A DNA stretch of 64,000 nucleotides from Alkalibacterium pelagium (GTDB lineage: Bacteria > Bacillota > Bacilli > Lactobacillales > Carnobacteriaceae_A). The notes beneath the pieces were generated by a model. The model was given only the letters and a program-made list of their open reading frames with translations, had not been told where the DNA came from and made no database searches. The stretch spans positions 62,001-126,000 of the forward strand of contig NZ_FNZU01000005.1 of NCBI RefSeq assembly GCF_900109325.1, read 5' to 3'. This document shows, in pieces, positions 33,732-42,452 of this stretch. Within the stretch, counting starts at the first letter, position 1; each line of letters begins with the position of its first letter. The translations under genes and the position numbers were made by a program.

Positions 33732-33756
33732 GAACGCATTCTTTGGAATGGCGTTC
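33732..33756 (+). terminator. Weak hairpin after the flavoprotein gene
   Basis: Stem GAACGC-ATTC / GAAT-G-GCGTTC with one bulge and no T-run, 23 bases after the stop. Probably ends or stabilises the transcript. Confidence 0.4.
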
Positions 33757-33840
33757 ATCCCATTGAGTGAGATCTCAATTTCTCATATCCTTCTTTTATG
33801 CGACATTCGTCTATATGAATTAGAGGTAGTCGTAACCTTT

Positions 33841-33880
33841 AACTGAGAATTAATTCTTCATTAAGTAGTGATTCTCAGTT
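33841..33880. repeat. Inverted repeat carrying split Fur-like half-sites
   Basis: AACTGAGAAT (33841-33850) and ATTCTCAGTT (33871-33880) are perfect 10-base complements separated by 20 bases. Each arm contains the same half-site (TGAGAAT / ATTCTCA) found in the operator at 32931. It could be a hairpin, a remnant of an operator, or a distant second regulator site. Confidence 0.5.
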
Positions 33881-33886
33881 ATTTAG

Positions 33887-33931
33887 AAAAAAGCTGCGTT
33901 ACTCCCCGACTTAGGAGTAACGCAGCCTTTT
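33887..33931. terminator. Strong bidirectional terminator downstream of uxaC
   Basis: A 13-bp stem, GCTGCGTTACTCC / GGAGTAACGCAGC, with a T-run on the minus-strand side (TTTTTT) and CTTTT on the plus side. It ends uxaC and can also stop transcripts from the flavoprotein gene. Confidence 0.88.
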
Positions 33932-33945
33932 ACAAAGAATACTGC

Positions 33946-35340
33946 TTATTTCCGGAAATACCGTTTCGCATTTTTGTAACACACATTTTCCACCAGCTGC
34001 TTAAGAAGTGCAGGTTTATCCGGGAACTTGCCGCTTTCGACCTGTTCGCCGACAAAGTTGCAGAATATGCGGCGGAAGTAATCATGTCGAGGATAGGATA
34101 CGAAACTTCTTGAATCAGTCAGCATCCCTACGAAATGCATCAGCAGTCCGTGATCCGCCAGGGTTTCCATTTGTCTAAGCATCCCCTGTTCCGTATCATT
34201 GAACCACCAGCCGGCACCGAACTGAACTTTCCCTTTGATGCCTTCTTCATTGGACTGAAAATTGGCCACTGCACTGGCAACAATGTGGTTATGTTCAGGA
34301 TTCAGGTTATAGACGATCGTCTTAGGCAGCTTGCCTTCTTTGTCCATTGCATCCAACAGACGGTTCAGATGAACCGCTACTTTTGTCTGGTCATAGATGG
34401 AATCGACGCCTACATTTGCGCCGGCCTGTTCAAAGAGCCGTGTATTCGTATTTCTTATCGCTCCAAAATGAATCTGCATGACCCAGCCTCGCTCATGATA
34501 CAACTTACCTAAATCGACGAGCAGACGAGTCATCCATTTTGCCTTATCTGCATCTGAAACTGATTCTCCTGCTTTGAAAGAAGCGAAAATACGCTCGATG
34601 TCTTCATCTGAACCTTCTTCATAAAGTAGCTCAGTGATGCCGTGATCAGAGATCAGCGCCCCATGCCGGTCAAAATGATCGATACGGTCTTCGATGATGT
34701 TAAGGAAAGAACCATAATCAGCTGCCTGTTTTCCGGTCAGCTCCTCAAGTCTTGATACATCTTCAGCTGACAGATCATACAGTTCATCCGGCCTGAATGA
34801 CGGCGCCACTTTGACATCGAACGCCTCATCGTCAGCAATCTGTTTATGATACTCAAGTGAATCAAATGGCGTATCAGTTGTACCTATAAACTCTACATTG
34901 GATTTTCTGATCAAAGACTGCGCCGTCATATTTTCCTCTTTCAACTGACGGTTTGCTTCATTATAAATTTGTTCCCATTTATCGCTCCCGAGAAGTTCTT
35001 CAATCCCGAAATACTCTTTCAGTTCCAGCTGGGTCCAATGGAACAGCGGATTCCCAAGAGACATTTCTGCTGTCTCCGCCCAGGCTTTGAATTTGTCTCT
35101 AGACGATCCATTTCCAGTAATCAGTTCTTCAGACGCCCCGTTAGCACGCATCGCCCGCCACTTGTAATGGTCACCGGCTAGCCACAGCTCGGAAATGTCT
35201 TCAAACGCATGATCCTCAGCGATTTCTTTAGGATCAAGGTGGCAGTGATAGTCAATGATCGGCAGGTCCTTGGCTATTTGGTGATACAAAGTTTTAGCCG
35301 TTTCATTTTGAAGCATAAAATCCTCATGAATAAACGTCAT
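33946..35340 (-). CDS. uxaC: Glucuronate isomerase
   Basis: Interconverts D-glucuronate/fructuronate and D-galacturonate/tagaturonate, the first step of uronate breakdown. 464 residues, normal length. The amidohydrolase-fold metal motif DYHCHLDPKEI lies near 30-40; other family stretches include ELWLAGDHYKWRAMRANG near 50-70, MQIHFGAIRNTN near 290, and LTDSRSFVSYPRHDYFRRIF near 405-425. ACGGAGGG precedes the ATG. It stands alone: no uxuA, uxuB, kdgK or uronate transporter is nearby, so the rest of the pathway must lie elsewhere. Confidence 0.94.
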   Translation of the reverse strand: MTFIHEDFMLQNETAKTLYHQIAKDLPIIDYHCHLDPKEIAEDHAFEDISELWLAGDHYKWRAMRANGASEELITGNGSSRDKFKAWAETAEMSLGNPLFHWTQLELKEYFGIEELLGSDKWEQIYNEANRQLKEENMTAQSLIRKSNVEFIGTTDTPFDSLEYHKQIADDEAFDVKVAPSFRPDELYDLSAEDVSRLEELTGKQAADYGSFLNIIEDRIDHFDRHGALISDHGITELLYEEGSDEDIERIFASFKAGESVSDADKAKWMTRLLVDLGKLYHERGWVMQIHFGAIRNTNTRLFEQAGANVGVDSIYDQTKVAVHLNRLLDAMDKEGKLPKTIVYNLNPEHNHIVASAVANFQSNEEGIKGKVQFGAGWWFNDTEQGMLRQMETLADHGLLMHFVGMLTDSRSFVSYPRHDYFRRIFCNFVGEQVESGKFPDKPALLKQLVENVCYKNAKRYFRK

Positions 35341-35596
35341 AGTTACCCTCCGTTAGTTTGTTTACATATTATACAGACCTTATTCTAAAGAGAAACGAAT
35401 CCGGTTACAAGTTATTTTATTTCTATTAATCGATTTTTTGCATTAGACCGTTAGACATATCAGTAGTCTCGAGAAAGGAAAATGCTCTGACTTTATAAAT
35501 TGGGACCTAAGACCTATATTAATCAGGAGTAATTATGTTATAATTATTTTAATATATTAATGCATATATAATAATGGTTACGGGGAGATCGTTTTT
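35341..35596. other. Divergent uxaC / XRE regulator intergenic region
   Basis: On the minus strand a TATAAT -10 for uxaC lies at 35368-35373, with a poor -35. On the plus strand a TATAAT at 35539-35544 likely serves the XRE gene, again with a weak -35. Both may need an activator or an extended -10. No cre match or clear operator palindrome was found. Confidence 0.4.
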
Positions 35597-35935
35597 ATGC
35601 ACATCGGGGAAAAAATTAAGTTTCTAAGAGAAAAAGAAGAGTTATCACAAAGAAAACTGGCTAAGTCTATGTATGTCAGCCGTCAGACCGTATCTCGATG
35701 GGAAAACGGGTTTTCACTTCCAGAAAGTGAATCAGTTATTCTGCTGGCCAAAACGTTCGGGTACCCTATTGAATGGTTTCTGAAAGACGCATACGGGGTA
35801 GACTATCTTATCAGCACGCGGTCCGACAAACTTAACGAGAGCACGGAAATCCCTGCTGCTCTAAATGTATCGGAACAGAGCGGTAAGCAGCCACGATCAG
35901 TATTGAAGAAGTTGTTTCACCCCTTACATAAATAG
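35597..35935 (+). CDS. XRE-family helix-turn-helix regulator
   Basis: Small DNA-binding protein of 112 residues. The N-terminal HTH_3 domain spans about residues 5-60 (KIKFLREKEELSQRKLAKSM, then VSRQTVSRWENG as recognition helix). The remaining 50 residues are polar, without a known sensor domain and without membrane segments. Ribosome-binding site GGGGAG. It is monocistronic, divergent from uxaC and convergent with the amino-acid ABC genes; its target is unknown. The SRQTVSRWENG context resembles regulators such as those of small stress or toxin modules, but no partner gene is present. Confidence 0.85.
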   Translation: MHIGEKIKFLREKEELSQRKLAKSMYVSRQTVSRWENGFSLPESESVILLAKTFGYPIEWFLKDAYGVDYLISTRSDKLNESTEIPAALNVSEQSGKQPRSVLKKLFHPLHK

Positions 35936-35945
35936 AATACAGTTG

Positions 35946-35984
35946 AAAAGACCGGTTTTCCTACAAGAGGAAACCGGTCTTTTC
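35946..35984. terminator. Bidirectional terminator between the XRE gene and the ABC operon
   Basis: AAAAGACCGGTTTTCC pairs with GGAAACCGGTCTTTT almost perfectly, giving T-rich tails on both strands. It serves two convergent genes. Confidence 0.9.
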
Positions 35985-35988
35985 TTAA

Positions 35989-36714
35989 TTATAGGACTTT
36001 AGACAGGAAATCCTGAGTCCGCTCATTCTTAGGATTAGAAAAAATCATGTCAGGTGTACCTGATTCGACAATATAACCGTCATCCATAAACAGGACACGA
36101 TCGGCAACTTCGCGGGCAAAGCCCATTTCGTGTGTCACCACAACCATGGTCATCCCGGATTGAGCCAGATCTTTCATAACTTTCAGGACCTCTCCGACCA
36201 TCTCAGGATCCAGTGCGGAGGTCGGTTCATCGAACAGCATCACATCAGGATCCATCGCTAGAGCACGGGCGATTGCCACACGCTGCTGCTGTCCACCTGA
36301 AAGGCTGGCAGGATACGCATCTTCCTTATCACCCAGCCCGACTTGTCTCAGCAATTTGACTGCCGTCTGATCAGCCTGATGCTTGTCGACCCCTTTTGAC
36401 TTGACCGGTGCGATCGTCAGATTCTGCTTGGCTGTCTTATGCGGAAAAAGATTGAACTGCTGAAAAACCATACCCATTTTCTGACGCAGCTGATTCAGAT
36501 CTTTTTCATTCAGACCTGTCAGCGTAGTCCCTTCGAAAACGATCTCCCCATCAGAAGGTTCTTCAAGCAAATTCAGGCAACGTAGAAATGTTGATTTCCC
36601 GGAGCCGGAAGGGCCGATCACAACGACCACTTCCCCCTGGCTGAACTCTTCGTTAATATCTTTCAATACTTCATTTTTTCCAAATGACTTTTTCAAATGA
36701 TTCACTTTAATCAT
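35989..36714 (-). CDS. glnQ: Polar amino-acid ABC transporter ATP-binding protein
   Basis: ATPase of the GlnQ/HisP family, 241 residues. Walker [10 protein letters not shown] near 32-40, Q-loop in [10 protein letters not shown] near 84, signature LSGGQQQR near 139, Walker [13 protein letters not shown] near 160, and the switch His in VVVTHEMGF near 196. It overlaps the fused binding protein-permease gene by 8 bases, so both form one importer. Substrate is probably glutamine/glutamate or another polar amino acid. Confidence 0.92.
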   Translation of the reverse strand: MIKVNHLKKSFGKNEVLKDINEEFSQGEVVVVIGPSGSGKSTFLRCLNLLEEPSDGEIVFEGTTLTGLNEKDLNQLRQKMGMVFQQFNLFPHKTAKQNLTIAPVKSKGVDKHQADQTAVKLLRQVGLGDKEDAYPASLSGGQQQRVAIARALAMDPDVMLFDEPTSALDPEMVGEVLKVMKDLAQSGMTMVVVTHEMGFAREVADRVLFMDDGYIVESGTPDMIFSNPKNERTQDFLSKVL

Positions 36715-38185
36715 GATTCATTCTCCCTTCATAGAAGTTCAAGAGTTTCGTCAGGCTGAATGTCAGCGCAAAATAGATCAGCATGGTAATGAATAGCGGC
36801 AGGATCCCCTGGAAGGAAATAGAGCGCACGACTCGCGTCTGGAAAATCAGTTCGCCGACACCAATGACTGATACAATGGACGACTCTTTAATAATGGTAA
36901 TGAACTCATTACCTAGTGCAGGCCAGATATTCTTAAGGGCCTGAGGGAAAACGATGTAACGCATGGAATCATTTTTACTCATACCTAAACTTCTCGCAGC
37001 TTCGTCCTGTCCTTTATTGACAGAATTTATCCCACTTCTGATAATTTCAGCAATGTATGCCCCAGAGTTGAGCGAGACAGCGATAATCCCTGCAGTCAGT
37101 GCCGGCAGATTGAAAAACATACCTGAGGCGAAGTAAATGAACATGACTTGGATCAGCAGTGGCGTTCCTCGCACAAATTCTACATAAGCAGTTGCCAGTG
37201 GTTTAAGCAGGAATACTTTGGATAGACGCATCAGCGCGAGAAGCGAACCAAGGATCAGACCGAAGAAAACGGCTGAAGCTGATATGAGCAAAGTGATCAG
37301 CGTTCCATCAAGGAAATATTCCCAGTAACTGGCAATAAATCCTTCTTCTATTTCTTCCCCATCTTCATCCAGTTCAGCCTGAGCCATATACTCGCCCGCT
37401 TCGGCTAAATACTCCTCTGTCAGATTCTGTTCTTCAATTTCAGCCAGACTTTCATTTACTGCATCGACAAGGGAATCTTCACCTTGTCTGAAAGCAATAG
37501 CCGATCCCTGGTCATCATCGTCCAATTCAAATCCACCTACAAAAGTATGCAGATCTTCATCATGACCAGCATGCGCTTCAGCATTTGGTCCCTGCATAAC
37601 AATGGCTTCAATTCGGTTAGTCTTCAAAGCAAGAAGCAGGTCGTTCAAGTCAGTCAGACTCATGATTTCTGCATCGGGAATCTGCTGAGCAAGATCTTCC
37701 TGGAGTGATCCGGACTGTACGCCTACTGTCAACCCGCTCAATGATTCAAGCGAATCGTAGACATCCTCATCTTCCGCACGAATCATAATGTTCTGGAAAG
37801 TCTGGAAGTAAATGTCAGAGAAATCTACACTTCTACGTCGTTCAGCAGTCGGGGTCATCCCCGCAATGACTACATCGACGTTTCTCGCTTCCAGTGCCGG
37901 CAGCAGACTGTCAAATCCAATATCCTGAATCTGAAGTTCTACTCCCAGGTCATCTGCAACCTTCTGGGCGATCATCATATCCATTCCTACAACCTGACGC
38001 TCCCCGTCGACGACCGCATAAAACTCGAATGGTGGAAAATCAGCACTTGTTCCAACGACCAGAACCCCTGCATCCTGAACCCGCTGCAGTGCCGATCCAT
38101 CTTCAGCCAACACCGGTTCTGCCGGAATGAATAATGTACTGAATAAAATAAGTAAAGCTATAAATCCTTTTATACCCTTCTTCAT
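36707..38185 (-). CDS. glnP: Fused amino-acid binding protein and permease (GlnP type)
   Basis: 492 residues. A signal peptide (about 1-28, [20 protein letters not shown]...VLA) precedes a periplasmic-binding-protein type domain (about 30-270, opening [23 protein letters not shown]). A HisM/GlnP-type permease domain (about 285-490) follows, with the EAARSLGM loop (EAA motif) near 395 that docks to the ATPase. Fusion of binding protein and permease is usual in lactic acid bacteria (GlnPQ). The external domain is very acidic, which fits a halotolerant organism. A good promoter is 40-70 bases upstream. Confidence 0.93.
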   Translation of the reverse strand: MKKGIKGFIALLILFSTLFIPAEPVLAEDGSALQRVQDAGVLVVGTSADFPPFEFYAVVDGERQVVGMDMMIAQKVADDLGVELQIQDIGFDSLLPALEARNVDVVIAGMTPTAERRRSVDFSDIYFQTFQNIMIRAEDEDVYDSLESLSGLTVGVQSGSLQEDLAQQIPDAEIMSLTDLNDLLLALKTNRIEAIVMQGPNAEAHAGHDEDLHTFVGGFELDDDDQGSAIAFRQGEDSLVDAVNESLAEIEEQNLTEEYLAEAGEYMAQAELDEDGEEIEEGFIASYWEYFLDGTLITLLISASAVFFGLILGSLLALMRLSKVFLLKPLATAYVEFVRGTPLLIQVMFIYFASGMFFNLPALTAGIIAVSLNSGAYIAEIIRSGINSVNKGQDEAARSLGMSKNDSMRYIVFPQALKNIWPALGNEFITIIKESSIVSVIGVGELIFQTRVVRSISFQGILPLFITMLIYFALTFSLTKLLNFYEGRMNHD

Positions 38186-38224
38186 ACGTCTTATCCCCTT
38201 TAGTTCTGTTTTGACTTAAGAAGA

Positions 38225-38253
38225 ATCATACCACCATAAAGATAATTATGCAA
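38225..38253 (-). promoter_or_regulatory. Promoter of the glnPQ-like operon
   Basis: Minus strand TTGCAT (38248-38253), 17-base spacer, TATGAT (38225-38230). AT-rich upstream tract. No clear CodY or ArgR box. Confidence 0.7.
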
Positions 38254-38339
38254 TATAATTTATGTAAAAAGGTATATTTTGTTTAAAAAACGCGTTATTT
38301 GTATTATTTATGTATATTAAGGATGCGTTTTCATAGTTT

Positions 38340-38366
38340 TTCTAAAGACGGAATGGTTCTTTAGAA
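38340..38366. repeat. Inverted repeat upstream of the tandem array
   Basis: Perfect 9-base arms TTCTAAAGA / TCTTTAGAA around a 9-base loop. It has no obvious gene to terminate and lies between the glnPQ promoter and the tandem repeats. Confidence 0.5.
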
Positions 38367-38431
38367 GTGAGAGTTTTACTGGTTTTTTTGACTTCTGGAC
38401 TGGGTTCAAGTGTGGAAGCGGGACGGGTATC

Positions 38432-38894
38432 GAAGGAGATCCGGCTCTCTTTTTCTTCAGTTTGTCGGGTTGGGTCTTCTTAGAACCAGCTCGGTGGTTC
38501 TTTCCTTCTTGAGTAGGTCGTAAGATGCGCTTTGGAACCAGCTCGATGGTTCCTTCCTTCTTGAGTTGGTCTTAAGATGCGCTTTGGAACCAGCTCGATG
38601 GTTCCTTCCTTCTTGAGTTGGTCTTAAGATGCGTTTTGGAACCAGCTTGGTGGTTCCTTCCTTCTTGAGTTTGTCGTAAGATGCATCTTGGAACACACTC
38701 GATGGTTCTTTTCTCCCCAGTTGGTCGCTAGATGCGTCTTAGAACCAGCTCGCCTGTTCTTTTCTCCACAGTTGGTCGCAAGATGCGTCTTAGAACCAGC
38801 TCGCCTGTTCTTTTCTCCACAGTTGGTCGCAAGATGCGTCTTAGAACACACTCGTGCTATTCGGCCTATTCAGTTAGTCTCTCCTCAGCCCTAC
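38432..38894. repeat. Tandem array of 51/52-bp dyad repeats (about nine units)
   Basis: The motif GAACCAGCTCGRTGGTTC recurs at 38483, 38535, 38587, 38639, 38691, 38742, 38793 and 38844, i.e. with spacings of 52, 52, 52, 52, 51, 51 and 51. A degenerate unit starts at 38432. Each unit starts with a dyad (GAACCA / TGGTTC, reduced to GAAC / GTTC in some copies). Then comes a CTT-rich stretch, a GTTGGTCG block and AAGATGCG. There are no spacers, so it is not CRISPR. The 51-bp units keep frames open on both strands, but no ribosome-binding site supports a gene. A shorter copy is at 58411-58613. Confidence 0.85.
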
Positions 38895-38910
38895 CCCTAG
38901 CTCTTAAAGC

Positions 38911-38956
38911 AAAAAAAGAAGAGTTGGGAATACCTGATAGGCTTTCCAACTCTTCT
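38911..38956 (-). terminator. Terminator of the MORN-like gene
   Basis: Minus strand AGAAGAGTTGG / CCAACTCTTCT stem followed by seven T residues, about 25 bases after the stop. Confidence 0.85.
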
Positions 38957-38981
38957 ATGATAACCAGCAAGCATGCCGTGC

Positions 38982-39263
38982 TTACTTCTTCTTCAGCAGC
39001 TTTCCATTTTCAAAATGTTCGTCATACTCCACTTCTCCGTCTCTGCTGTAACGGAGCCATCTTCCGTGTTTCTGATTGTCTTTAAAATGACCGACTTGCC
39101 ACAAATCTCCGGTTTTGCGGTAAAAAACCCACTCTCCTTCCATCTTATCCTCAACAAAAGGCCCTTTGGCTTTGACTGTAGCGTCTTCATAAAAATAAGT
39201 CAGAACATTATCTTCCAGTTCATATACCTTCTGTCCATTGGCATATTCTTTTTTCTCAAGCAT
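38982..39263 (-). CDS. Small MORN-repeat-like protein
   Basis: 93 residues of repeated G-x-W/F patterns (AKGPFVEDKMEGEWVFYRKTG, QVGHFKDNQKHGRW...), typical of the MORN/YwqK-like fold, in which each repeat forms a beta hairpin. It has no signal peptide or membrane segment and ends in a Lys-rich tail. Function unknown; relatives are often named antitoxin-like, but no toxin gene is adjacent. The start is doubtful. No good ribosome-binding site precedes the ATG at 39263, while the frame remains open about 19 codons further upstream through protein-like sequence after GAGAGGAAGGG, without a canonical start codon. Confidence 0.65.
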   Translation of the reverse strand: MLEKKEYANGQKVYELEDNVLTYFYEDATVKAKGPFVEDKMEGEWVFYRKTGDLWQVGHFKDNQKHGRWLRYSRDGEVEYDEHFENGKLLKKK

Positions 39264-39414
39264 CTTGGCGGGATATCCGTCCTTTTTGAACGTGATTCCC
39301 TTCCTCCTCTCTCCACTCTCTAATCACCTATCTACAGTATACTAAAACAACTCAATAAATTTAAATGTCTCCTCCTGCTCAGTATAATTCATTATCTGAC
39401 GCTCAGTCACACTT

Positions 39415-39463
39415 TATAAAAATAATACACCCGACCGTCTGACTAAAAAAGGACGGTCGGGTG
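39415..39463 (-). terminator. Terminator of the gluconate operon
   Basis: Minus strand CACCCGACCGTC / GACGGTCGGGTG, a 12-bp stem followed by TATTATTTTT, directly after gntK. Confidence 0.85.
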
Positions 39464-39477
39464 CTGACTATTTTCAG

Positions 39478-41010
39478 TTATTTATACTTCTCCTGAAATG
39501 CAGTGATAGCATCATATTCTTCTTCGAAAAGACGGCTCAAGCGGATATAAATCGGCATCAACTCTTCATAAATAGCCACTTCTTCAGGTTGAGGCGGATT
39601 CACTTTCCCCGTATTGACCATATTACCGACTTCACTTAAATCATCGATATCTCCTATAGCGAAACGGCCAAGGACCGCTGCTCCCAGACAGGCACTTTCT
39701 ACCGTCATCGGGACATGGACTTCCTGATTGAAAATATCTGCCAGCATCTGGCGCCACACATCAGAATTCGCAAATCCTCCAGTGGCATGGATCCGTTCCG
39801 GTACGCCGATCACTTCTTCAAGAGCCAGCAGAACCATATAAAGATTCATATTGATGCCTTCCAGTACCGCACGCATCATGTGTTTTTTCTGATGATGCAG
39901 TGCCAGTCCGTAAAAGGAGCCGCGAGCGTTGGCATTCCAGGAAGGCGCCCGTTCGCCAGATAAGTACGGATGGAAAATCAGCCCGTTGGATCCAGCCTGA
40001 ACTTCCGCAATCTTTTCTGTGATGACATCATAGGCATCCCGCCCGTCGGCTTCTGCTTGAGACACTTCTTCAAGACAGAGTTCGTTTCTAAGCCATCTCA
40101 AGATCATTCCGCCGTTGTTCACAGGTCCACCGATCACCCAGTGCTTGTCCGTCAGGGCGTAACAGAAAATCCGGCCTTTAGGATCCGAAACAGGTTTATC
40201 AGTAACCGTACGGATCGCCCCACTCGTCCCGATCGTTACAGCCACCACGCCTTTATCGATCGCATTGACGCCAAGATTAGCCAGGCAGCCGTCATTTGCG
40301 CCAATGACAACCGGTGTATCTGGACTGATGCCCATCTTAGCTGCATACACTAGCTGCATGCCTTTGAAGATTTCTGTTGTCGGAACGATCGGTGACAGTC
40401 GGTCAGGCGTAACTCCAGCCGTTTCAATGGCTTCTTGATCCCAGTCCAGAGCCTTCATATTGAACAGACCTGTAGCCGATGCGATCGAATAATCGACAGC
40501 ATACGTGCCAAAAAGTTTATGGAAGACATATTCCTTTATTCCAATAAACCGGGCAGCTGACTGAAATATGTCAGGCTTTTCCTCTTTCATCCAGATCAGT
40601 TTGCACAAGGGGGACATGGGATGAATCGGCGTCCCAGTCTTTTCATAGATGCTCTGCCCATTTGTTTCTTTAAGCTGCCTTGCGTAAGGTTCGCTGCGCT
40701 GATCTGCCCAGGTAATGACCTGTGTCAGCGGCTTTCCCTCACTGTCTACAGCAATCAGACTGTGCATAGCCGCGCTGAACCCGATGACTTTAATTTCTGA
40801 CTGGGCTGCTTGGGACGTTTCCATGACTGACTGAAGGGACAGGAGGACCGCATCGAAAATTTCATCCGGATCCTGTTCGGCAACTTTCGGTTCCGGTGTG
40901 TAGAGAGGATACTCAATCGTTGCCTGATGGAGATTCTCTCCTTTTTCTGAAAAAAGGACGGCCTTAGTACTCGTCGTCCCGATGTCCACACCGATGGAAT
41001 AATTACTCAT
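39478..41010 (-). CDS. gntK: Gluconate kinase, FGGY family
   Basis: Phosphorylates gluconate to 6-phosphogluconate. 510 residues with the two actin-like lobes of FGGY carbohydrate kinases: the N-terminal phosphate motif SIGVDIGTTSTKAVLF, the substrate motif NDGCLANLGVNA near 240, and the C-terminal FGGY-type stretch HATGGFANSDVWRQMLADI near 405-425. Its role is fixed by gntP and gnd in the same operon. About 50 bases follow gntP. Distinct from the small P-loop gluconokinase of enteric bacteria. Confidence 0.93.
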   Translation of the reverse strand: MSNYSIGVDIGTTSTKAVLFSEKGENLHQATIEYPLYTPEPKVAEQDPDEIFDAVLLSLQSVMETSQAAQSEIKVIGFSAAMHSLIAVDSEGKPLTQVITWADQRSEPYARQLKETNGQSIYEKTGTPIHPMSPLCKLIWMKEEKPDIFQSAARFIGIKEYVFHKLFGTYAVDYSIASATGLFNMKALDWDQEAIETAGVTPDRLSPIVPTTEIFKGMQLVYAAKMGISPDTPVVIGANDGCLANLGVNAIDKGVVAVTIGTSGAIRTVTDKPVSDPKGRIFCYALTDKHWVIGGPVNNGGMILRWLRNELCLEEVSQAEADGRDAYDVITEKIAEVQAGSNGLIFHPYLSGERAPSWNANARGSFYGLALHHQKKHMMRAVLEGINMNLYMVLLALEEVIGVPERIHATGGFANSDVWRQMLADIFNQEVHVPMTVESACLGAAVLGRFAIGDIDDLSEVGNMVNTGKVNPPQPEEVAIYEELMPIYIRLSRLFEEEYDAITAFQEKYK

Positions 41011-41062
41011 ATACGAAATCCTTTCATTTAGACTGATAGGTTCCTATTCGTCTAGTACTCTC

Positions 41063-42406
41063 TTATATTATAAACAATCCGATGAGCATTGCCATGACTA
41101 ATCCGACAAGCCCGATAATTGTTTCCATCACTGTCCACGTTTTCAATGTATCTTTTTCATCCAATCCAAAGTAGCGGGAGACAAGCCAGAAGCCTGAATC
41201 ATTGACGTGTGAAAAGGCAGTTGCTCCGCCGGCAATCGCGATAACGATCAGAGCCAATCCGGGCCCTTCGATTCCCATAACGGGTAGAATCGGAGACATC
41301 AGTCCAGCAGCAGTGACCATAGAAACAGTCGCAGATCCCTGTGCAATTCGAACTACTGCTGCAATCAGAAAGGCCAGTAAAATCGGTGGCAATGGTGAAG
41401 CCGCCATCTGTTCACCCAAAATATCTGCAACTCCTGAATCGATCAGAATTTCTTTGAAGACACCACCGGCACCAGTTACTAAGATAATTATTCCGACAGG
41501 TTCCAGAGCTTTAGTAGCAATATCCTGAACCTCTTTACGAGAGTACCCTCTTTTCGTTCCTAAGACTCTGAACGTGATCAGCGTTGCAAAAATCAGGGCC
41601 ACAATCGGATTACCTATAAAGGTTGTAATGTTTCTGATTGTGCTTCCTTCTGCAAAAAGAACGGTTGATAATGTATTCGTCAAAATCAGTGCCAACGGAA
41701 TAAGAATGATTGATGCAATCAGCCCAAAACTCGGCAGTTCCTTATCCCATTCCTTATCATCAAAGTTCATGTATTCCGGTATACCGACATCAATTTTTCC
41801 TGCAATAAACTTCCCGAAAAGTGGTCCGGCAGCGATCATGGATGGAATCCCTGCGATGACACCAAATAGAATAACCCAGCCTAAATCCGCACCAACCAGA
41901 TCAGCTACTGCGATCGGTCCGGGTGTAGGAGGTATGTATGCATGAGTAACAGCCAGTCCGGCCAGTAATGGGATCCCGTAATACAACAGGGAGCGACCGG
42001 TTTTTTTCTGAAGTCCATATACGATTGGAACAAGAATGATGAATCCTACATCGAAGAAAACAGGAATGGCGACCAGAAATCCAGCAATCCCGAATGCCCA
42101 CTGTGCTTTGTCTTCGCCAAACTTATCCAGCAATGTACTCGCCAGACGTTCGACTCCACCGGATATCTCGAGCATTTTACCAAACATGGCGCCCAGACCG
42201 ACGACTATTGCGACGAATCCAAGCGTGCCTCCCATCCCTCTTTCAATCGACTCAAGTACATTTTCCAGTGGCATGCCTGTTCCGATACCGACCAGTAAAC
42301 TGACCAGCAATATGGTGACAAAGGCATGCAGCTTCGCTCTAATAACTAGGTATAACAACCCGAATATTCCTGCCAGAGCAACTAATATCAATACTGTATT
42401 GGACAT
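41063..42406 (-). CDS. gntP: Gluconate permease, GntP family
   Basis: Integral membrane gluconate:H+ symporter of 447 residues with a dozen or more hydrophobic segments. Family stretches include IGTGMPLENVLESIERGMGGTLGF near 41-65, HAYIPPTPGPIAVADLVGADLG near 155-175, and the C-terminal AFSHVNDSGFWLVSRYFGLDEKDTLKTW near 395-420. It lies between gnd and gntK on one transcript. Supplies substrate for GntK. Confidence 0.95.
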   Translation of the reverse strand: MSNTVLILVALAGIFGLLYLVIRAKLHAFVTILLVSLLVGIGTGMPLENVLESIERGMGGTLGFVAIVVGLGAMFGKMLEISGGVERLASTLLDKFGEDKAQWAFGIAGFLVAIPVFFDVGFIILVPIVYGLQKKTGRSLLYYGIPLLAGLAVTHAYIPPTPGPIAVADLVGADLGWVILFGVIAGIPSMIAAGPLFGKFIAGKIDVGIPEYMNFDDKEWDKELPSFGLIASIILIPLALILTNTLSTVLFAEGSTIRNITTFIGNPIVALIFATLITFRVLGTKRGYSRKEVQDIATKALEPVGIIILVTGAGGVFKEILIDSGVADILGEQMAASPLPPILLAFLIAAVVRIAQGSATVSMVTAAGLMSPILPVMGIEGPGLALIVIAIAGGATAFSHVNDSGFWLVSRYFGLDEKDTLKTWTVMETIIGLVGLVMAMLIGLFII

Positions 42407-42452
42407 ATTCTCTCTCCTCGTCTGTGTTGTCTTATCTTATTTAGTCCGTCTG

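Noticed and set aside
38432-38894. CRISPR-like array
   Set aside because: Units are contiguous and nearly identical over their full length with no unique spacers, and no cas gene is nearby.
38457-38900. Open frames on both strands across the tandem repeats that translate into repeated peptides
   Set aside because: The 51-bp units are a multiple of three, so frames stay open by chance; no ribosome-binding site was seen, and the 52-bp units break the register.
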